From: DATKHF01 sp035510355
GTDB lineage: Bacteria > Patescibacteriota > Saccharimonadia > Saccharimonadales > UBA4665
Assembly: GCA_035510355.1 (NCBI GenBank)
Contig: DATKHF010000001.1
Coordinates: 1-64,000 of the forward strand
Length of the DNA: 64,000 nt
Direction of reading: 5' to 3'
Position numbers and translations under genes: made by a program. Of the stretch, positions 53,686 to 62,979 are shown one piece after another. Within the stretch, counting starts at the first letter, position 1. Each line of letters starts with the position of its first letter. A model generated the notes under the pieces. The model made no database searches. It had not been told where the DNA came from and worked only from the letters and a program-made list of their open reading frames with translations.

Positions 53686-55722
53686 TTAATTTAAGTTCGT
53701 TACAGCCTGCAGTTCACCGACATGCATAGCTAGTGTCTTATATTGCCTGAGATTATCCTTTTTATCAATAAATAGCTGAGCGCTACTTCGAGCGGCAGCT
53801 ATCAGCTTCACATCAGATAATTTAGCAATTCGTAAATCAAGAAGGCCGTGCTGGGCTTGCCCATAAATAGCGCCTGGGCCACGAAGTTCGAGGTCAAGCT
53901 CAGCCAACTTGAAGCCATCATTGGTTTTTTCAAGTGCCCGCAAACGAGGCGTTGGTTTGGAGTTATCACTAAGCATTAAATAACAATACCCTTGGCTGCT
54001 CCCACGGCCAACACGACCTCGTAGTTGGTGCATTTGCGCTAAACCAAAGCGATCAGCAGCCTCGATTAACATCACACTGGCACCGGGCACATCGACACCA
54101 ACTTCAATCACCGTTGTCGCAACTAAAATATCTAATTCATGGCTGACAAACTTTTCCATTATGGCGTTCTTGTCATCAGCTTTCATCTTGCCGTGGAGCA
54201 AGCCAACCCGAAAGTCTTTGAAGTCGCTTTCACTAAACTGTTCATAAATTTTTTCAGCTGAGTTGGCAGTACTGGTTAGAGAATCTGTAATCAATGGACA
54301 CACAACAAACATTTGTCGTCCAGCCAAAAGTTCCGGTTTTATCTTTTCATATAGTTGAGGCCGCGAGTTTGGTGTCTCAATTTGGGTGATGATCGGTTTA
54401 CGGTCAGCCGGTTTAGTGTCAAGTATAGATATATCAAGCTCGCCATAGAGAGTTAAAGCCAGTGTTCGGGGAATCGGTGTAGCGGTTAGACTTAAGACAT
54501 GTGGCATATGTCCAGCTTTAGCCATAAGTGTCTTGCGCTGTTCGACACCAAAACGGTGCTGTTCATCAATAATAATTAGCGCCAGACCATGCATATCAAC
54601 CTTATCCTGAATAAGCGCATGGGTACCGATAATGAATTTGGTCTTACCCTGTTTGATAGCTTGATGGGCTTTGGTTTTTTCAGCCGCTTTCATGCTCCCA
54701 ACTAGTAAACTGACCGTAGCTTGCATGCCAAGCGGCTCAAGTAACTTATAAATGGTTTCGGCATGTTGACGAGCTAATAATTCAGTGGGGGCCATAAACG
54801 CTACTTGATGACCTTGTTCAATTGCCATCAGAGCAGCCATCGTTGCAACTACAGTTTTACCAGAACCGACATCGCCTTCCACCATTCGGTTCATTGGTTC
54901 AGGCTCAGCTAAGTTTTTGTATATCTGCCAGACAACCTTACGTTGAGCGTCCGTTAGTTTAAAAGGCAAGTATTTTACGAAAGCTTTAGCTATTTGCTCA
55001 CTGAATGGGATTCGCGGTGCTACTTCACGCTGGTTCTCTTGTTTATTCAGTAAACTGGCCAGGCTGAGTTCAAAGACCTCTTCAAAACCAAGACGTCGAC
55101 GGGCTAGTTCCAAAGCTTCGCTATTTTTTGGGAAGTGAATAGCTTCAACAGCTACAACACGACTCATAAGATGCTGATCGTCAATGAGCCACGCTGGTAA
55201 AGTTTCAGCTAATCCCCGGATCAGCGGCAATAGTTCACGGATGGCCCGTCGAACTTGCTTACTGGTTAGCCCTTTGGTTTCACGGTAAACTGGTACAATC
55301 CGAGCTGTATTTACTGGGAATTCGCTTACCAGCTCAACACTAGGGTTCATAATGCTCAGTCGTTGATGTCGAAGCTCAAATTGCCCAGAGATATAATACT
55401 CAACGCCAAATTTCAGACTCGCCTCACGATATGGCTGATTGAACCAAATGAGTCGTACGCTCCCTGTTTCGTCTGAGGCAACGGCCTCAGTAATGTGCAT
55501 CCCCCGACGACCATAGCGACCTTTAGCTTGTTTCATGACAGCCTTGATTGTAACTGGCCCCGGTTTAATGCGATTTGTGGGCGTAACTGACGAGTAATCC
55601 TCATAACGCCGTGGATAATGTACGATTAGCTCACCGACAGTCTCAATTCCAATAATCTTAAATTTCTTGGCTAACTCCTCGCCCACGCCTTTTATTTCAG
55701 TCAATGAACCGTTAAGTGTCAT
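53686..55722 (-). CDS. recG: ATP-dependent DNA helicase RecG
   Basis: 678 residues, standard. Remodels stalled replication forks and Holliday junctions. N-terminal wedge/OB region (IKGVGEELAKKFKIIGIETV, VHYPRRYEDYS), Walker A GDVGSGKT, DEQHRFG (DExH), LSLTATPIPRTLALTLYG, and the helicase-C motif QLRGRVGRG. TATACT ends seven bases before the ATG, so it is probably transcribed without a leader. Confidence 0.97.
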   Translation of the reverse strand: MTLNGSLTEIKGVGEELAKKFKIIGIETVGELIVHYPRRYEDYSSVTPTNRIKPGPVTIKAVMKQAKGRYGRRGMHITEAVASDETGSVRLIWFNQPYREASLKFGVEYYISGQFELRHQRLSIMNPSVELVSEFPVNTARIVPVYRETKGLTSKQVRRAIRELLPLIRGLAETLPAWLIDDQHLMSRVVAVEAIHFPKNSEALELARRRLGFEEVFELSLASLLNKQENQREVAPRIPFSEQIAKAFVKYLPFKLTDAQRKVVWQIYKNLAEPEPMNRMVEGDVGSGKTVVATMAALMAIEQGHQVAFMAPTELLARQHAETIYKLLEPLGMQATVSLLVGSMKAAEKTKAHQAIKQGKTKFIIGTHALIQDKVDMHGLALIIIDEQHRFGVEQRKTLMAKAGHMPHVLSLTATPIPRTLALTLYGELDISILDTKPADRKPIITQIETPNSRPQLYEKIKPELLAGRQMFVVCPLITDSLTSTANSAEKIYEQFSESDFKDFRVGLLHGKMKADDKNAIMEKFVSHELDILVATTVIEVGVDVPGASVMLIEAADRFGLAQMHQLRGRVGRGSSQGYCYLMLSDNSKPTPRLRALEKTNDGFKLAELDLELRGPGAIYGQAQHGLLDLRIAKLSDVKLIAAARSSAQLFIDKKDNLRQYKTLAMHVGELQAVTNLN

Positions 55723-55729
55723 GGTAGGT

Positions 55730-55735
55730 AGTATA
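55730..55735 (-). promoter_or_regulatory. -10 box of recG (predicted leaderless)
   Basis: TATACT on the minus strand, seven bases before the ATG. No convincing -35 at 16-18 bp. Confidence 0.5.
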
Positions 55736-55826
55736 CCTAGCTCTATGTCACATTAATAACGCCACTCAACGCAGCATTGTTTTATCTTTAAGTTTTGTGA
55801 TGAAGTTAACCGCTAAATTGTCACAT

Positions 55827-55890
55827 AAAAGCATTCAGCTTGCTAACTTCCGCTACTAGATCCATGTAGCGAATGTCACCAAGCTGAATG
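55827..55890 (-). terminator. large hairpin with T-run upstream of recG
   Basis: CATTCAGCTTG (55890-55880 on the minus strand) pairs perfectly with CAAGCTGAATG (55842-55832), and an inner CGCTAC/GTAGCG stem makes an imperfect ~60-nt hairpin, followed on the minus strand by C and four T. It looks like the end of a short transcript. A DNA-level role (recombination hairpin) is also possible. Confidence 0.55.
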
Positions 55891-55972
55891 TTTCGATCTT
55901 AATTATCTGCCAACTTGTAGGTAAGCATTTAGGTCATTGTTAGTCTCCTGATAATTAATGAATTTGTACGAT

Positions 55973-56041
55973 CTAGTGGCAGTTGGGATGAAGCGCTAAA
56001 TATGCTTTGTTCTTATCCTCGTAGCGTTCGATCGTAGCCAT
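55973..56041 (-). CDS. candidate 22-aa small protein or leader peptide
   Basis: ATG at 56041, TAG at 55975-55973. The peptide reads MATIERYEDKNKAYLALHP-NCH, with natural-looking amino-acid use. No clear Shine-Dalgarno. Further downstream, AGGAG precedes ATG-ACC-TAA and then a 9-codon frame (MLTYKLADN), before the hairpin at 55827-55890. It could be a small protein, a leader peptide or chance. Confidence 0.35.
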   Translation of the reverse strand: MATIERYEDKNKAYLALHPNCH

Positions 56042-56138
56042 ATAATAACCAAAAGATACACATCGTTCTGTAAAGATCGCCCCATCATCGAAATGATTAT
56101 AGCCTAGTAATATATGTGGATTGTATTACAATAAAAGT

Positions 56139-56783
56139 ATGAGAAATCTCACAGTTGAATCAGTTAAAGGACTCTTTCCACGATCTACCGTTCGCAGATA
56201 TGATAAAAATCAAATCATTTGTTATCATGGCGATAAACCGCAGCATATCTTCTTTGTGCTCAAAGGCCATGTCCGGTACTACGATATCGACGAACAAGGG
56301 AATGAAAAAATCTTGCACATCAATGGCCCCCAGAACATTTTTCCGATGCTTTATGCCTTTGATGTTACTGATGAGGTGAATGGCTTTTACTGCAGCATCG
56401 ACAATGTTGAGGTTCTGTCTATCCCTCTAAAAGATTTTCACGAAGTTATTAAAACTAACATTGAGTTCTCGAATAACCTCGTACTCTGGTTTTTGAATGA
56501 GATAGAACAACTAGTCTACCGGTTGAATAGTCTCGAGAAAACCGACTCTAGAGTAAAAATTCTATATGCTCTAAAAAGTCTGGCGCTTAATCACGGACAA
56601 GCTACGGACGAGTGGCACAAGATTGGTTTTCCAATAACCCAACAATTTATAGCTGATTTTACGGGTTTGGCACGCGAAACGGTAAGCTCAACAATGCATG
56701 AACTCGAGAAAGATAAAATTGTTCGTACAGGTAAGTTACGATCCTTAGAGGTTAAGCGTAAAGAGCTCGACAAGCTCTCGTAA
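56139..56783 (+). CDS. Crp/Fnr-family transcriptional regulator
   Basis: 214 residues from the ATG at 56139; a TTG-started longer frame runs through the -10 box TACAAT (56127-56132), which ends six bases before this ATG. N-terminal cyclic-nucleotide-binding-like domain (YDKNQIICYHGDKPQHIFFV, then LKGHVRYYDIDEQGNEKIL), dimerisation helix, and C-terminal winged helix with FPITQQFIADFTGLARETVS and MHELEKDKIV. No Fnr-type cysteine cluster, so the signal is unknown. Confidence 0.9.
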   Translation: MRNLTVESVKGLFPRSTVRRYDKNQIICYHGDKPQHIFFVLKGHVRYYDIDEQGNEKILHINGPQNIFPMLYAFDVTDEVNGFYCSIDNVEVLSIPLKDFHEVIKTNIEFSNNLVLWFLNEIEQLVYRLNSLEKTDSRVKILYALKSLALNHGQATDEWHKIGFPITQQFIADFTGLARETVSSTMHELEKDKIVRTGKLRSLEVKRKELDKLS

Positions 56784-56788
56784 TCTCT

Positions 56789-57790
56789 CTATTCCTTATA
56801 TAAGCTACCAGTGGCGTACACGCCAAGGAGTCGGAAAGCCATAAAGCTCTTATAGCTAGAATCATTATTGAAGACATCAAATAATATGCGCGGCGGTCCT
56901 GTAAATTCAACAAGGTAATCACCGTCTCCTCCAACCTGCTCTCTTTGACTATTTCTTCGGCCCATTTGGACTGAATGGACTTTCATGTCACGCATGTGTT
57001 CCATGGCTTTCTGATAGCCATCGTCCATAGCAGGCTTTTTAGGCGATACAATACCAGCGACTTTCGCTAGCTCGTCGTCACCGAGTTGACCACCTCTTGG
57101 CAAAAGATCACCATCAGGCCTGTGACGACCCTCTCGTGACTGAACAATTAAAAAACGAGTTTGATTATGAGGGTCGTCATGGACATTTTCCGCAAGAACG
57201 GTAAGACCATAATGCTTTGCTGCATGTCGGCTACATAGTGCCGCCGCCGTTGCACCCATAGACGACACTAGCTGAGCGGCTCGTGACGTACTATCAACTT
57301 CTTCTTGTCTAAATCGATGGTCCGTCAAAAATCTACGGGCTTGCCCGAAAGGCTTAGATTGGGAATAAACTGTTTTTACCTCATCAATTGTCTTGCCATT
57401 ACCAGCTAATTGAATTTCAACCAGCAGACTGCCTTCGCCCAAGATATAATAATCTCCAGTGAGCAAAGCATCCGTTACTGTCTGTATGGTGCTTGTCTGA
57501 CTATTCTCGACAGGCAAAATACCAACCGTCAAACTATTTCCCTGATCATGGTAGACAGCTTCGGTGACTTGTGAAAAATTTTCGTGAGGAATGTAATGAG
57601 GAGCCCTCCAGCCACCACGGCGTTGCGGCACTTCAAAATCCGTTCCGAGCATGACTGTAGCCATAATCTCTGAGTAGGAGTCTTGAGGGCCGAGATACCT
57701 AACAACACTAGGCTCAATTCTAGATATGAAATCATCTTGGATGCCCGACGTTAACGGATCATCACTCAGGGATACTTCTTGGGACGCCAT
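56789..57790 (-). CDS. pheA: prephenate dehydratase
   Basis: 333 residues from the ATG at 57790; a GTG five codons earlier (57805) is possible. Converts prephenate to phenylpyruvate in phenylalanine synthesis. VRYLGPQDSYSE matches GPxGTFSE, GILPVENSQTSTIQTVTDAL matches the PIENS motif, and GLTVLAENVHDDPHNQTRFL matches the E-N-I-x-D-x-x-x-N-x-T-R-F signature. A C-terminal part could be a divergent ACT domain. No chorismate mutase is fused. No other aromatic pathway gene is in the window, so its substrate supply is unclear. Confidence 0.82.
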   Translation of the reverse strand: MASQEVSLSDDPLTSGIQDDFISRIEPSVVRYLGPQDSYSEIMATVMLGTDFEVPQRRGGWRAPHYIPHENFSQVTEAVYHDQGNSLTVGILPVENSQTSTIQTVTDALLTGDYYILGEGSLLVEIQLAGNGKTIDEVKTVYSQSKPFGQARRFLTDHRFRQEEVDSTSRAAQLVSSMGATAAALCSRHAAKHYGLTVLAENVHDDPHNQTRFLIVQSREGRHRPDGDLLPRGGQLGDDELAKVAGIVSPKKPAMDDGYQKAMEHMRDMKVHSVQMGRRNSQREQVGGDGDYLVEFTGPPRILFDVFNNDSSYKSFMAFRLLGVYATGSLYKE

Positions 57791-57830
57791 AAATTGTAAA
57801 ATCACTCACACATTGTTAATATATCGCTTT

Positions 57831-57859
57831 ATAATAATACAGATTTTGCCCGTTGTCAA
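57831..57859 (-). promoter_or_regulatory. promoter of pheA
   Basis: Minus strand TTGACA (57859-57854), 17-bp spacer, TATTAT (57836-57831): near-consensus, pointing at pheA. Confidence 0.75.
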
Positions 57860-57884
57860 ACTGTTGGTAACGCTATGTAAGATG

Positions 57885-58658
57885 TTATTTGGCTTTTTTG
57901 GCAAAAAAGAAGACGCTCGGTCCGAAGAACGTCTTGGCTAGTATTGGCTGTAAAAAGTCTTCAATGGAAAGCATTACCCTCTTAGGCATAACTTTCTTGA
58001 TGCTCTGACTACGAAGGTTAGACACTGACAACATGCGTTCAATGGACAGACCGGCGTCAGCCAATTGTTTGATAACCGTGTGTGGATTGTGATTAACGAA
58101 GGCGATTTCGTCTTTGCCACGATGTTCAGGAGAACGAATATCAACCGGCTCCGTTGGCATCTTTTTACCTTTTAGCAGGTGCTTGAGCCGATTCTCGGCA
58201 TGAGCATAGTTGGCAACTTCAATAATGGCATAGCCATCTGGTGAGAGTACACGGCTAATTTCAGCAAATTCGGCGCTTGGGTCAGGTAAGTGGTGCAAGA
58301 CACGTATCATCGCCAATAGATTCACTTCGCCATCTTTGAACTGAAGGTTGTCGGCCTGCATAAGCCTACGCTTAATGCTAGGAGAGTCTTTCAGGAAATC
58401 TTTAGCGATATCGAGTTGCTGCTGACTTGGTTCCGCTAATGTAACTTCATCGGAGAATTCTGCAAGAAGCGGATCAAGACGACCATAACCGCCGCCTACA
58501 TCTACAGTAACTTTGAAATGCCTACCTTTTAATAACCGCTTGATCGCCAGGACTTCGGCGTCGTTCTCATAATCACGCCCGTTCCAGTACTTTAAATAGT
58601 TATGACTTGGGTCGTTATATTGATCAGCTTTTTTGGCGGATTGAGAAGCAGTGGACAT
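57885..58658 (-). CDS. SAM-dependent methyltransferase (class I)
   Basis: 257 residues. VTVDVGGGYGRLDPLLAEF is the SAM-binding motif I, followed by VTLAEPSQQQLDIA, then LLAMIRVLHHLPDPSAEFAE and VLSPDGYAIIEVANYAHAEN. Methyltransferase-11 type, substrate unknown. It follows tyrS by 18 bp on the same strand. Confidence 0.85.
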   Translation of the reverse strand: MSTASQSAKKADQYNDPSHNYLKYWNGRDYENDAEVLAIKRLLKGRHFKVTVDVGGGYGRLDPLLAEFSDEVTLAEPSQQQLDIAKDFLKDSPSIKRRLMQADNLQFKDGEVNLLAMIRVLHHLPDPSAEFAEISRVLSPDGYAIIEVANYAHAENRLKHLLKGKKMPTEPVDIRSPEHRGKDEIAFVNHNPHTVIKQLADAGLSIERMLSVSNLRSQSIKKVMPKRVMLSIEDFLQPILAKTFFGPSVFFFAKKAK

Positions 58659-58676
58659 ATTGCGGTTTAGTATAAC

Positions 58677-59915
58677 TTACTTTGATTTTTCAACCACAGC
58701 AAAATTATTTTTGCCACGTTTTAGTAAATTATCTCCGTCTTGAAATGAAGCTCCAGAATCGGGTTCTGCCTTTTGGCCGTTTATATAGATTGCCCCAGAA
58801 ACAATAAAGCCCGTAGCTTCGGTGTTTGAACTAGCCAAACCGGCTCTGACGATTGTGTGGCTCAGAAGATCATCAGATGTTGCGGTGATTACCGGCAATT
58901 CCGTTTTCAGCACAGCGACATCGTCAGAACCGAGATCCGCAAAATTTCGCTCACCAAACAGGACTTCACTAGCCTGTCTAGCTGAATTGGCAGCTTTTTC
59001 AGTATGGACTAGCTTGGTTACGGTGAACGCTAATGTTTTCTGGGCCAAGCGACTTTCCCTTTTATCAGTAAACTTCTGCATAGTCTCGTCGATCGTTGAC
59101 TTATCAAGTTCCGTAAATATTTTCAAATAACTCTCAACACTATCGTCATCAACGTTTAACCAAAACTGATAGAATTTGAATGGACTAGTCTTTTTAGGGT
59201 CAAGCCAAATTGTATCGTCTTCAGTTTTCCCATATTTTTTGCCTGTCGTTTTATTAGTAATAAGTGGTACTGAATAGACATTTGCCTCACCTCCGGCGAT
59301 CCGGCGAACAAGCTCAACGCCTGCAATACTGTTTCCCCACTGGTCAGAGCCACATACCTGCAGCGTAACATTATGATTCTTATATAGATGCAGGAAATCA
59401 TAGGCCTGAATAAGTACGTAGCTAAACTCGGCGTAGCTAATACCACTGCCGTCATCACCGAGACGCGTCTGGATAAAGTCTCGAGCCAACATTTGGCGAA
59501 TTGGTACATGTTTACCGATGTCGCGTAAAAAATCCAAATATTTTATATCTTTGAACCACTCGTAATTATCTACCAGCTTAAATTTGTCGCCACCAAATAT
59601 TTGACGATACTGAGTAGCTATTGCTTCCTTATTGTGAGTAATTTCATCTATTGACTTTAGTATGCGTTCATCACTTTTACCATCAGGATCACCAATCATA
59701 CCAGTCGCGCCGCCGATAAGTAGAATAGGCCTGTGGTCATATTTCATAAAGCACTTAACCATCATAGCTGCAGCTAAGTTACCGATCGTCATTGAGTCAG
59801 CGCTAGGATCAACACCCCAATAGAATGTAATCGGTTCATCATCAAGAACGGTCAAATCTTTATACGTCGTTTGGTTAATAAGACCACGCCAACGGAGTTC
59901 TTCGCTTAAAGTCAT
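58677..59915 (-). CDS. tyrS: tyrosyl-tRNA synthetase
   Basis: 412 residues from the ATG at 59915 (MTLSEELRWRGLINQTT). Class I synthetase: FYWGVDPSADSMTIGNLAAAM holds the HIGH-like region, QVCGSDQWGNSIAGVELVRR recognises tRNA/Tyr, and KKYGKTEDDTIWL is the KMSKS-like loop (KxGKT). A C-terminal S4 domain (about 345-405) is present. TATACT ends six bases before this ATG, so the mRNA is probably leaderless. Confidence 0.96.
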   Translation of the reverse strand: MTLSEELRWRGLINQTTYKDLTVLDDEPITFYWGVDPSADSMTIGNLAAAMMVKCFMKYDHRPILLIGGATGMIGDPDGKSDERILKSIDEITHNKEAIATQYRQIFGGDKFKLVDNYEWFKDIKYLDFLRDIGKHVPIRQMLARDFIQTRLGDDGSGISYAEFSYVLIQAYDFLHLYKNHNVTLQVCGSDQWGNSIAGVELVRRIAGGEANVYSVPLITNKTTGKKYGKTEDDTIWLDPKKTSPFKFYQFWLNVDDDSVESYLKIFTELDKSTIDETMQKFTDKRESRLAQKTLAFTVTKLVHTEKAANSARQASEVLFGERNFADLGSDDVAVLKTELPVITATSDDLLSHTIVRAGLASSNTEATGFIVSGAIYINGQKAEPDSGASFQDGDNLLKRGKNNFAVVEKSK

Positions 59916-59921
59916 GTCCAA

Positions 59922-59927
59922 AGTATA
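59922..59927 (-). promoter_or_regulatory. -10 box of tyrS (predicted leaderless)
   Basis: TATACT on the minus strand, six bases before the ATG at 59915; a weak TTCAGC lies 17 bp upstream. Confidence 0.5.
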
Positions 59928-59981
59928 ACGCACTCTGGAGATCTGCTGAAGCGGAACTGCAAAAAATTACATAAAGACATG

Positions 59982-60009
59982 TTGGTTGTGGCTAAAACTT
60001 TGCTATAAT
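59982..60009 (+). promoter_or_regulatory. promoter of the class A PBP gene
   Basis: TTGGTT (59982-59987), 16-bp spacer, TATAAT (60004-60009). The leader of about 28 bases carries GGAG 13 bases before the ATG. Confidence 0.6.
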
Positions 60010-60044
60010 GTGCCTAAACAGCGAAACGGAGAAAACGATATAAC

Positions 60045-62966
60045 ATGAGCAAGACTGGAAGAAGAGGTGGGCGTCGTAGCCGAGCCAGCCGAAATTCTTT
60101 TGTGACCCGTAGCGGTAATACTATTAAGATTAACCGCTCACTCAGCGACAGACTAAAGGCTCGCAAGGACATGTTTGCACGCTCGCGGGCAGCCCGTTTG
60201 GCCACGTTGCCTAAGTCGCGAGTTAAGCGTTTCTTTTATCGTTTCCGGCCAAAGCATCTTATGGCGTATTGGTTTAGCCGAGAAGGCGCTATCATGGCGC
60301 TTAAAGTCGTTGGTATTGGTATTGTCGTTATGTTTATTGTATTGGTTGGGCTATTTGCCTACTTTCGCAAAGACTTACCGAAACTTAATGATATCTCCGG
60401 CGGCAACCTTGGTGGCAGTATTACCTATTACGACCGAACCGGTACAGTAGTACTGTGGCAAGATTATGACGCCGTTAAGCGAATACCAGTGCCCGGCAAT
60501 CAAATTTCAAATTATGTTAAAGAAGCGACGGTTGCTATCGAAGATAAGAATTTTTATCACGAGGGCGCGTTTAGCGTAACTGGTATTATCAGGGCCAGCT
60601 TGCACGATGCCATTAGTAGTGGGAGTGTTCAGGGTGGTTCGACCATTACGCAGCAGGTTGTGAAGCTTAATGAGGACTGGACTGATAATCGTACGATTGC
60701 CCGCAAGGTTAAAGAACTCATCCTGGCGGTTGACCTCGAACGAGAATATTCCAAAAATGACATTCTAACAGGGTATCTTAACGTCGCTCCTTATGGCGGT
60801 GTTGATTATGGCGTTCAGGCTGCTTCCGAAGATTATTTTAACGAAGACGCAAGCCAGCTGACGTTAGCCCAGTCCGCCATGCTAGCTGCCATACCACAGT
60901 CGCCAAGTTATTATTCCCCCTACAGTAGCCCACAGTACAACCCCTCGGTAAGTGAGAACGAGTTTGGCAGGCAAGCTCTGATAGACCGAAAAGACTACAT
61001 CTTGGCGCAGATGGTTAAACAGCATTACATCACCCAGACTCAGGCGACTGCCGCTCAACAGGTTCATGTGCTAGCCGAAGTCCATACCCAACAGACTAAA
61101 TATGCCGGCATTAAGGCTCCTTACTTTGTACTTGCGGCTAAGCAGGAACTCGAAAACAAGTATGGAGCAGCAACAGTAAATCGAGGTGGCTGGAAAGTTA
61201 CTACAACCCTTAATATGACTTTACAGGGTGATGCTGAGCAAGCAATAGCTAACAATGCCGAGAACGCTGATGTTCATGGTGCAGATGAAGAAGCCACGGT
61301 CGAAGAAGACGTACAAACTGGTCAAATTATGGCGCTCGTTGGAGGCGTTAATTTCAACAACCCGGATTATGGCCAGAATAATTACGCGGCTGGCGTTCTC
61401 ATACCACCGGGTTCGAGTTTCAAACCGTATGATTACTCGACGTTAATTAACAACAATAATAACGTTGGAGCAGGCTCAGTACTGTACGATTCTCAAGGAC
61501 CATTGCCAGGTTATCCGTGCACCAACACAGGTCTACCACCTCCTACCGGAGACGGCAACTGCCTAGAAGACTATGACTTTATTTATCCCGGGCCGGAGCC
61601 AATCCGTTATGCCCTTGGTGGCTCGCGAAACGTACCAGCCGTTAAAGCCATGCTTGAGGCCGTACCGAACGATACGAGTCCTGACCACGTCGACTCCATT
61701 AATAAAGTCATAAGCACCGCTGACGCGATGATTGATAACCCTTACCAACACAATGCTTATAACTGCTACTCGAATGTTGAACTGACCCAAACCACCCAGT
61801 GTTATAGTTCGTCTGCCATTGGTGATGGCGCTTATCTGACATTAGATGATCATGTCAACGGTCTGTCCACCATAGCTCGTGGCGGTGTCGCTATACCACG
61901 CACCTTTATACTGAGTATTACTGACTCCAGCGGCAAAACCATCAGTAAATTTACCCAGCCCAAGGGCACTCAAGTACTTAAGCCGGATACCGCCTACATC
62001 ATGAACAATATGTTGAGTGATCCTAACGCCAGTTATCTGCCGGGCAGCTGTTCAGCTATTACCTGTAGTCAACTGAGTGACGGAGGCTTTAAGTTCCAAC
62101 GTTACAATGGTTGGGATATTGCTATTAAAACAGGAACCACAAACTACGGGTATGATGGACTTATGACCGCCTGGACCACCAAATACGCAGTGGTCTCGTG
62201 GATCGGCAATCATACCCGTAACGTACCGATATCGGAGTCAGCAGAATACGTCACTGAACCCGTGACTCGCGACCTAATCCAAGCATCACTAAACGGCCTA
62301 AAGCCTGTCAACTGGGTACAACCATCAGACATTAAAGTCTTGCCGGCCTATGTGCTACGGAAACACATTCACTATGGTGACATTGAGCCCAGCCCGAGCA
62401 CTGATTTGTACCCATCGTGGTATATCCAAAAAGCGGTTAGTAGCGCATCAGAGACGGTTGATAAAGTCTCTGGCTTGTTAGCCAATAGTTGTACGCCACC
62501 GCTCGCTAAAGAAACTGAAGGCGGTGCGGATGTGAATGACTTTTCGATTGATATTTTCTACCCGCCAGGTGGTACTGGTTCAACAACGGTGCCCAACGCT
62601 ACGACCAGCGATAACGTTCATAGCTGTAGTGACACAATGCCTTCAGTAACGTTAACTGCAAATGAATGTGCCGATCTCACTCAGTGTCAGTTTACAGTTA
62701 CGGCAACCCAGGGAACGCACCCATTAGCTGGTGGTGCCTACACCACAGCTCCAGCAGGTACTATCTCGATTCTCGTAGATGGCAAGACAGTTCAAACGAT
62801 TCAAATCCCCAGTGGCGTTAGCCCGTATAGTCCGACGGTGACCCTGCCGGTTAATGCCGGCGATACCGTTACTGCTCAGGTAATCGATAGCGTACTCTAC
62901 AGTGCCAACGGTAATACTTTGACCGTTCAAGCGGCGCCAACGCCACCGACGACGCCAAGTCCATAA
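60045..62966 (+). CDS. class A penicillin-binding protein (glycosyltransferase/transpeptidase)
   Basis: 973 residues. Basic cytosolic N-terminus of about 80 residues, one membrane helix (about 86-107), GT51 domain with AIEDKNFYHEGAF (catalytic Glu166) and QGGSTITQQ (196-204). Transpeptidase domain with SSFK (457-460), SRN (528-530) and KTG (696-698), all intact. The C-terminal ~150 residues are Ser/Thr/Pro/Cys-rich and include an immunoglobulin-like stretch, exposed outside the cell. It polymerises and cross-links peptidoglycan. It stands alone in its orientation. Confidence 0.95.
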   Translation: MSKTGRRGGRRSRASRNSFVTRSGNTIKINRSLSDRLKARKDMFARSRAARLATLPKSRVKRFFYRFRPKHLMAYWFSREGAIMALKVVGIGIVVMFIVLVGLFAYFRKDLPKLNDISGGNLGGSITYYDRTGTVVLWQDYDAVKRIPVPGNQISNYVKEATVAIEDKNFYHEGAFSVTGIIRASLHDAISSGSVQGGSTITQQVVKLNEDWTDNRTIARKVKELILAVDLEREYSKNDILTGYLNVAPYGGVDYGVQAASEDYFNEDASQLTLAQSAMLAAIPQSPSYYSPYSSPQYNPSVSENEFGRQALIDRKDYILAQMVKQHYITQTQATAAQQVHVLAEVHTQQTKYAGIKAPYFVLAAKQELENKYGAATVNRGGWKVTTTLNMTLQGDAEQAIANNAENADVHGADEEATVEEDVQTGQIMALVGGVNFNNPDYGQNNYAAGVLIPPGSSFKPYDYSTLINNNNNVGAGSVLYDSQGPLPGYPCTNTGLPPPTGDGNCLEDYDFIYPGPEPIRYALGGSRNVPAVKAMLEAVPNDTSPDHVDSINKVISTADAMIDNPYQHNAYNCYSNVELTQTTQCYSSSAIGDGAYLTLDDHVNGLSTIARGGVAIPRTFILSITDSSGKTISKFTQPKGTQVLKPDTAYIMNNMLSDPNASYLPGSCSAITCSQLSDGGFKFQRYNGWDIAIKTGTTNYGYDGLMTAWTTKYAVVSWIGNHTRNVPISESAEYVTEPVTRDLIQASLNGLKPVNWVQPSDIKVLPAYVLRKHIHYGDIEPSPSTDLYPSWYIQKAVSSASETVDKVSGLLANSCTPPLAKETEGGADVNDFSIDIFYPPGGTGSTTVPNATTSDNVHSCSDTMPSVTLTANECADLTQCQFTVTATQGTHPLAGGAYTTAPAGTISILVDGKTVQTIQIPSGVSPYSPTVTLPVNAGDTVTAQVIDSVLYSANGNTLTVQAAPTPPTTPSP

Positions 62967-62979
62967 GAGCTATTTACTA

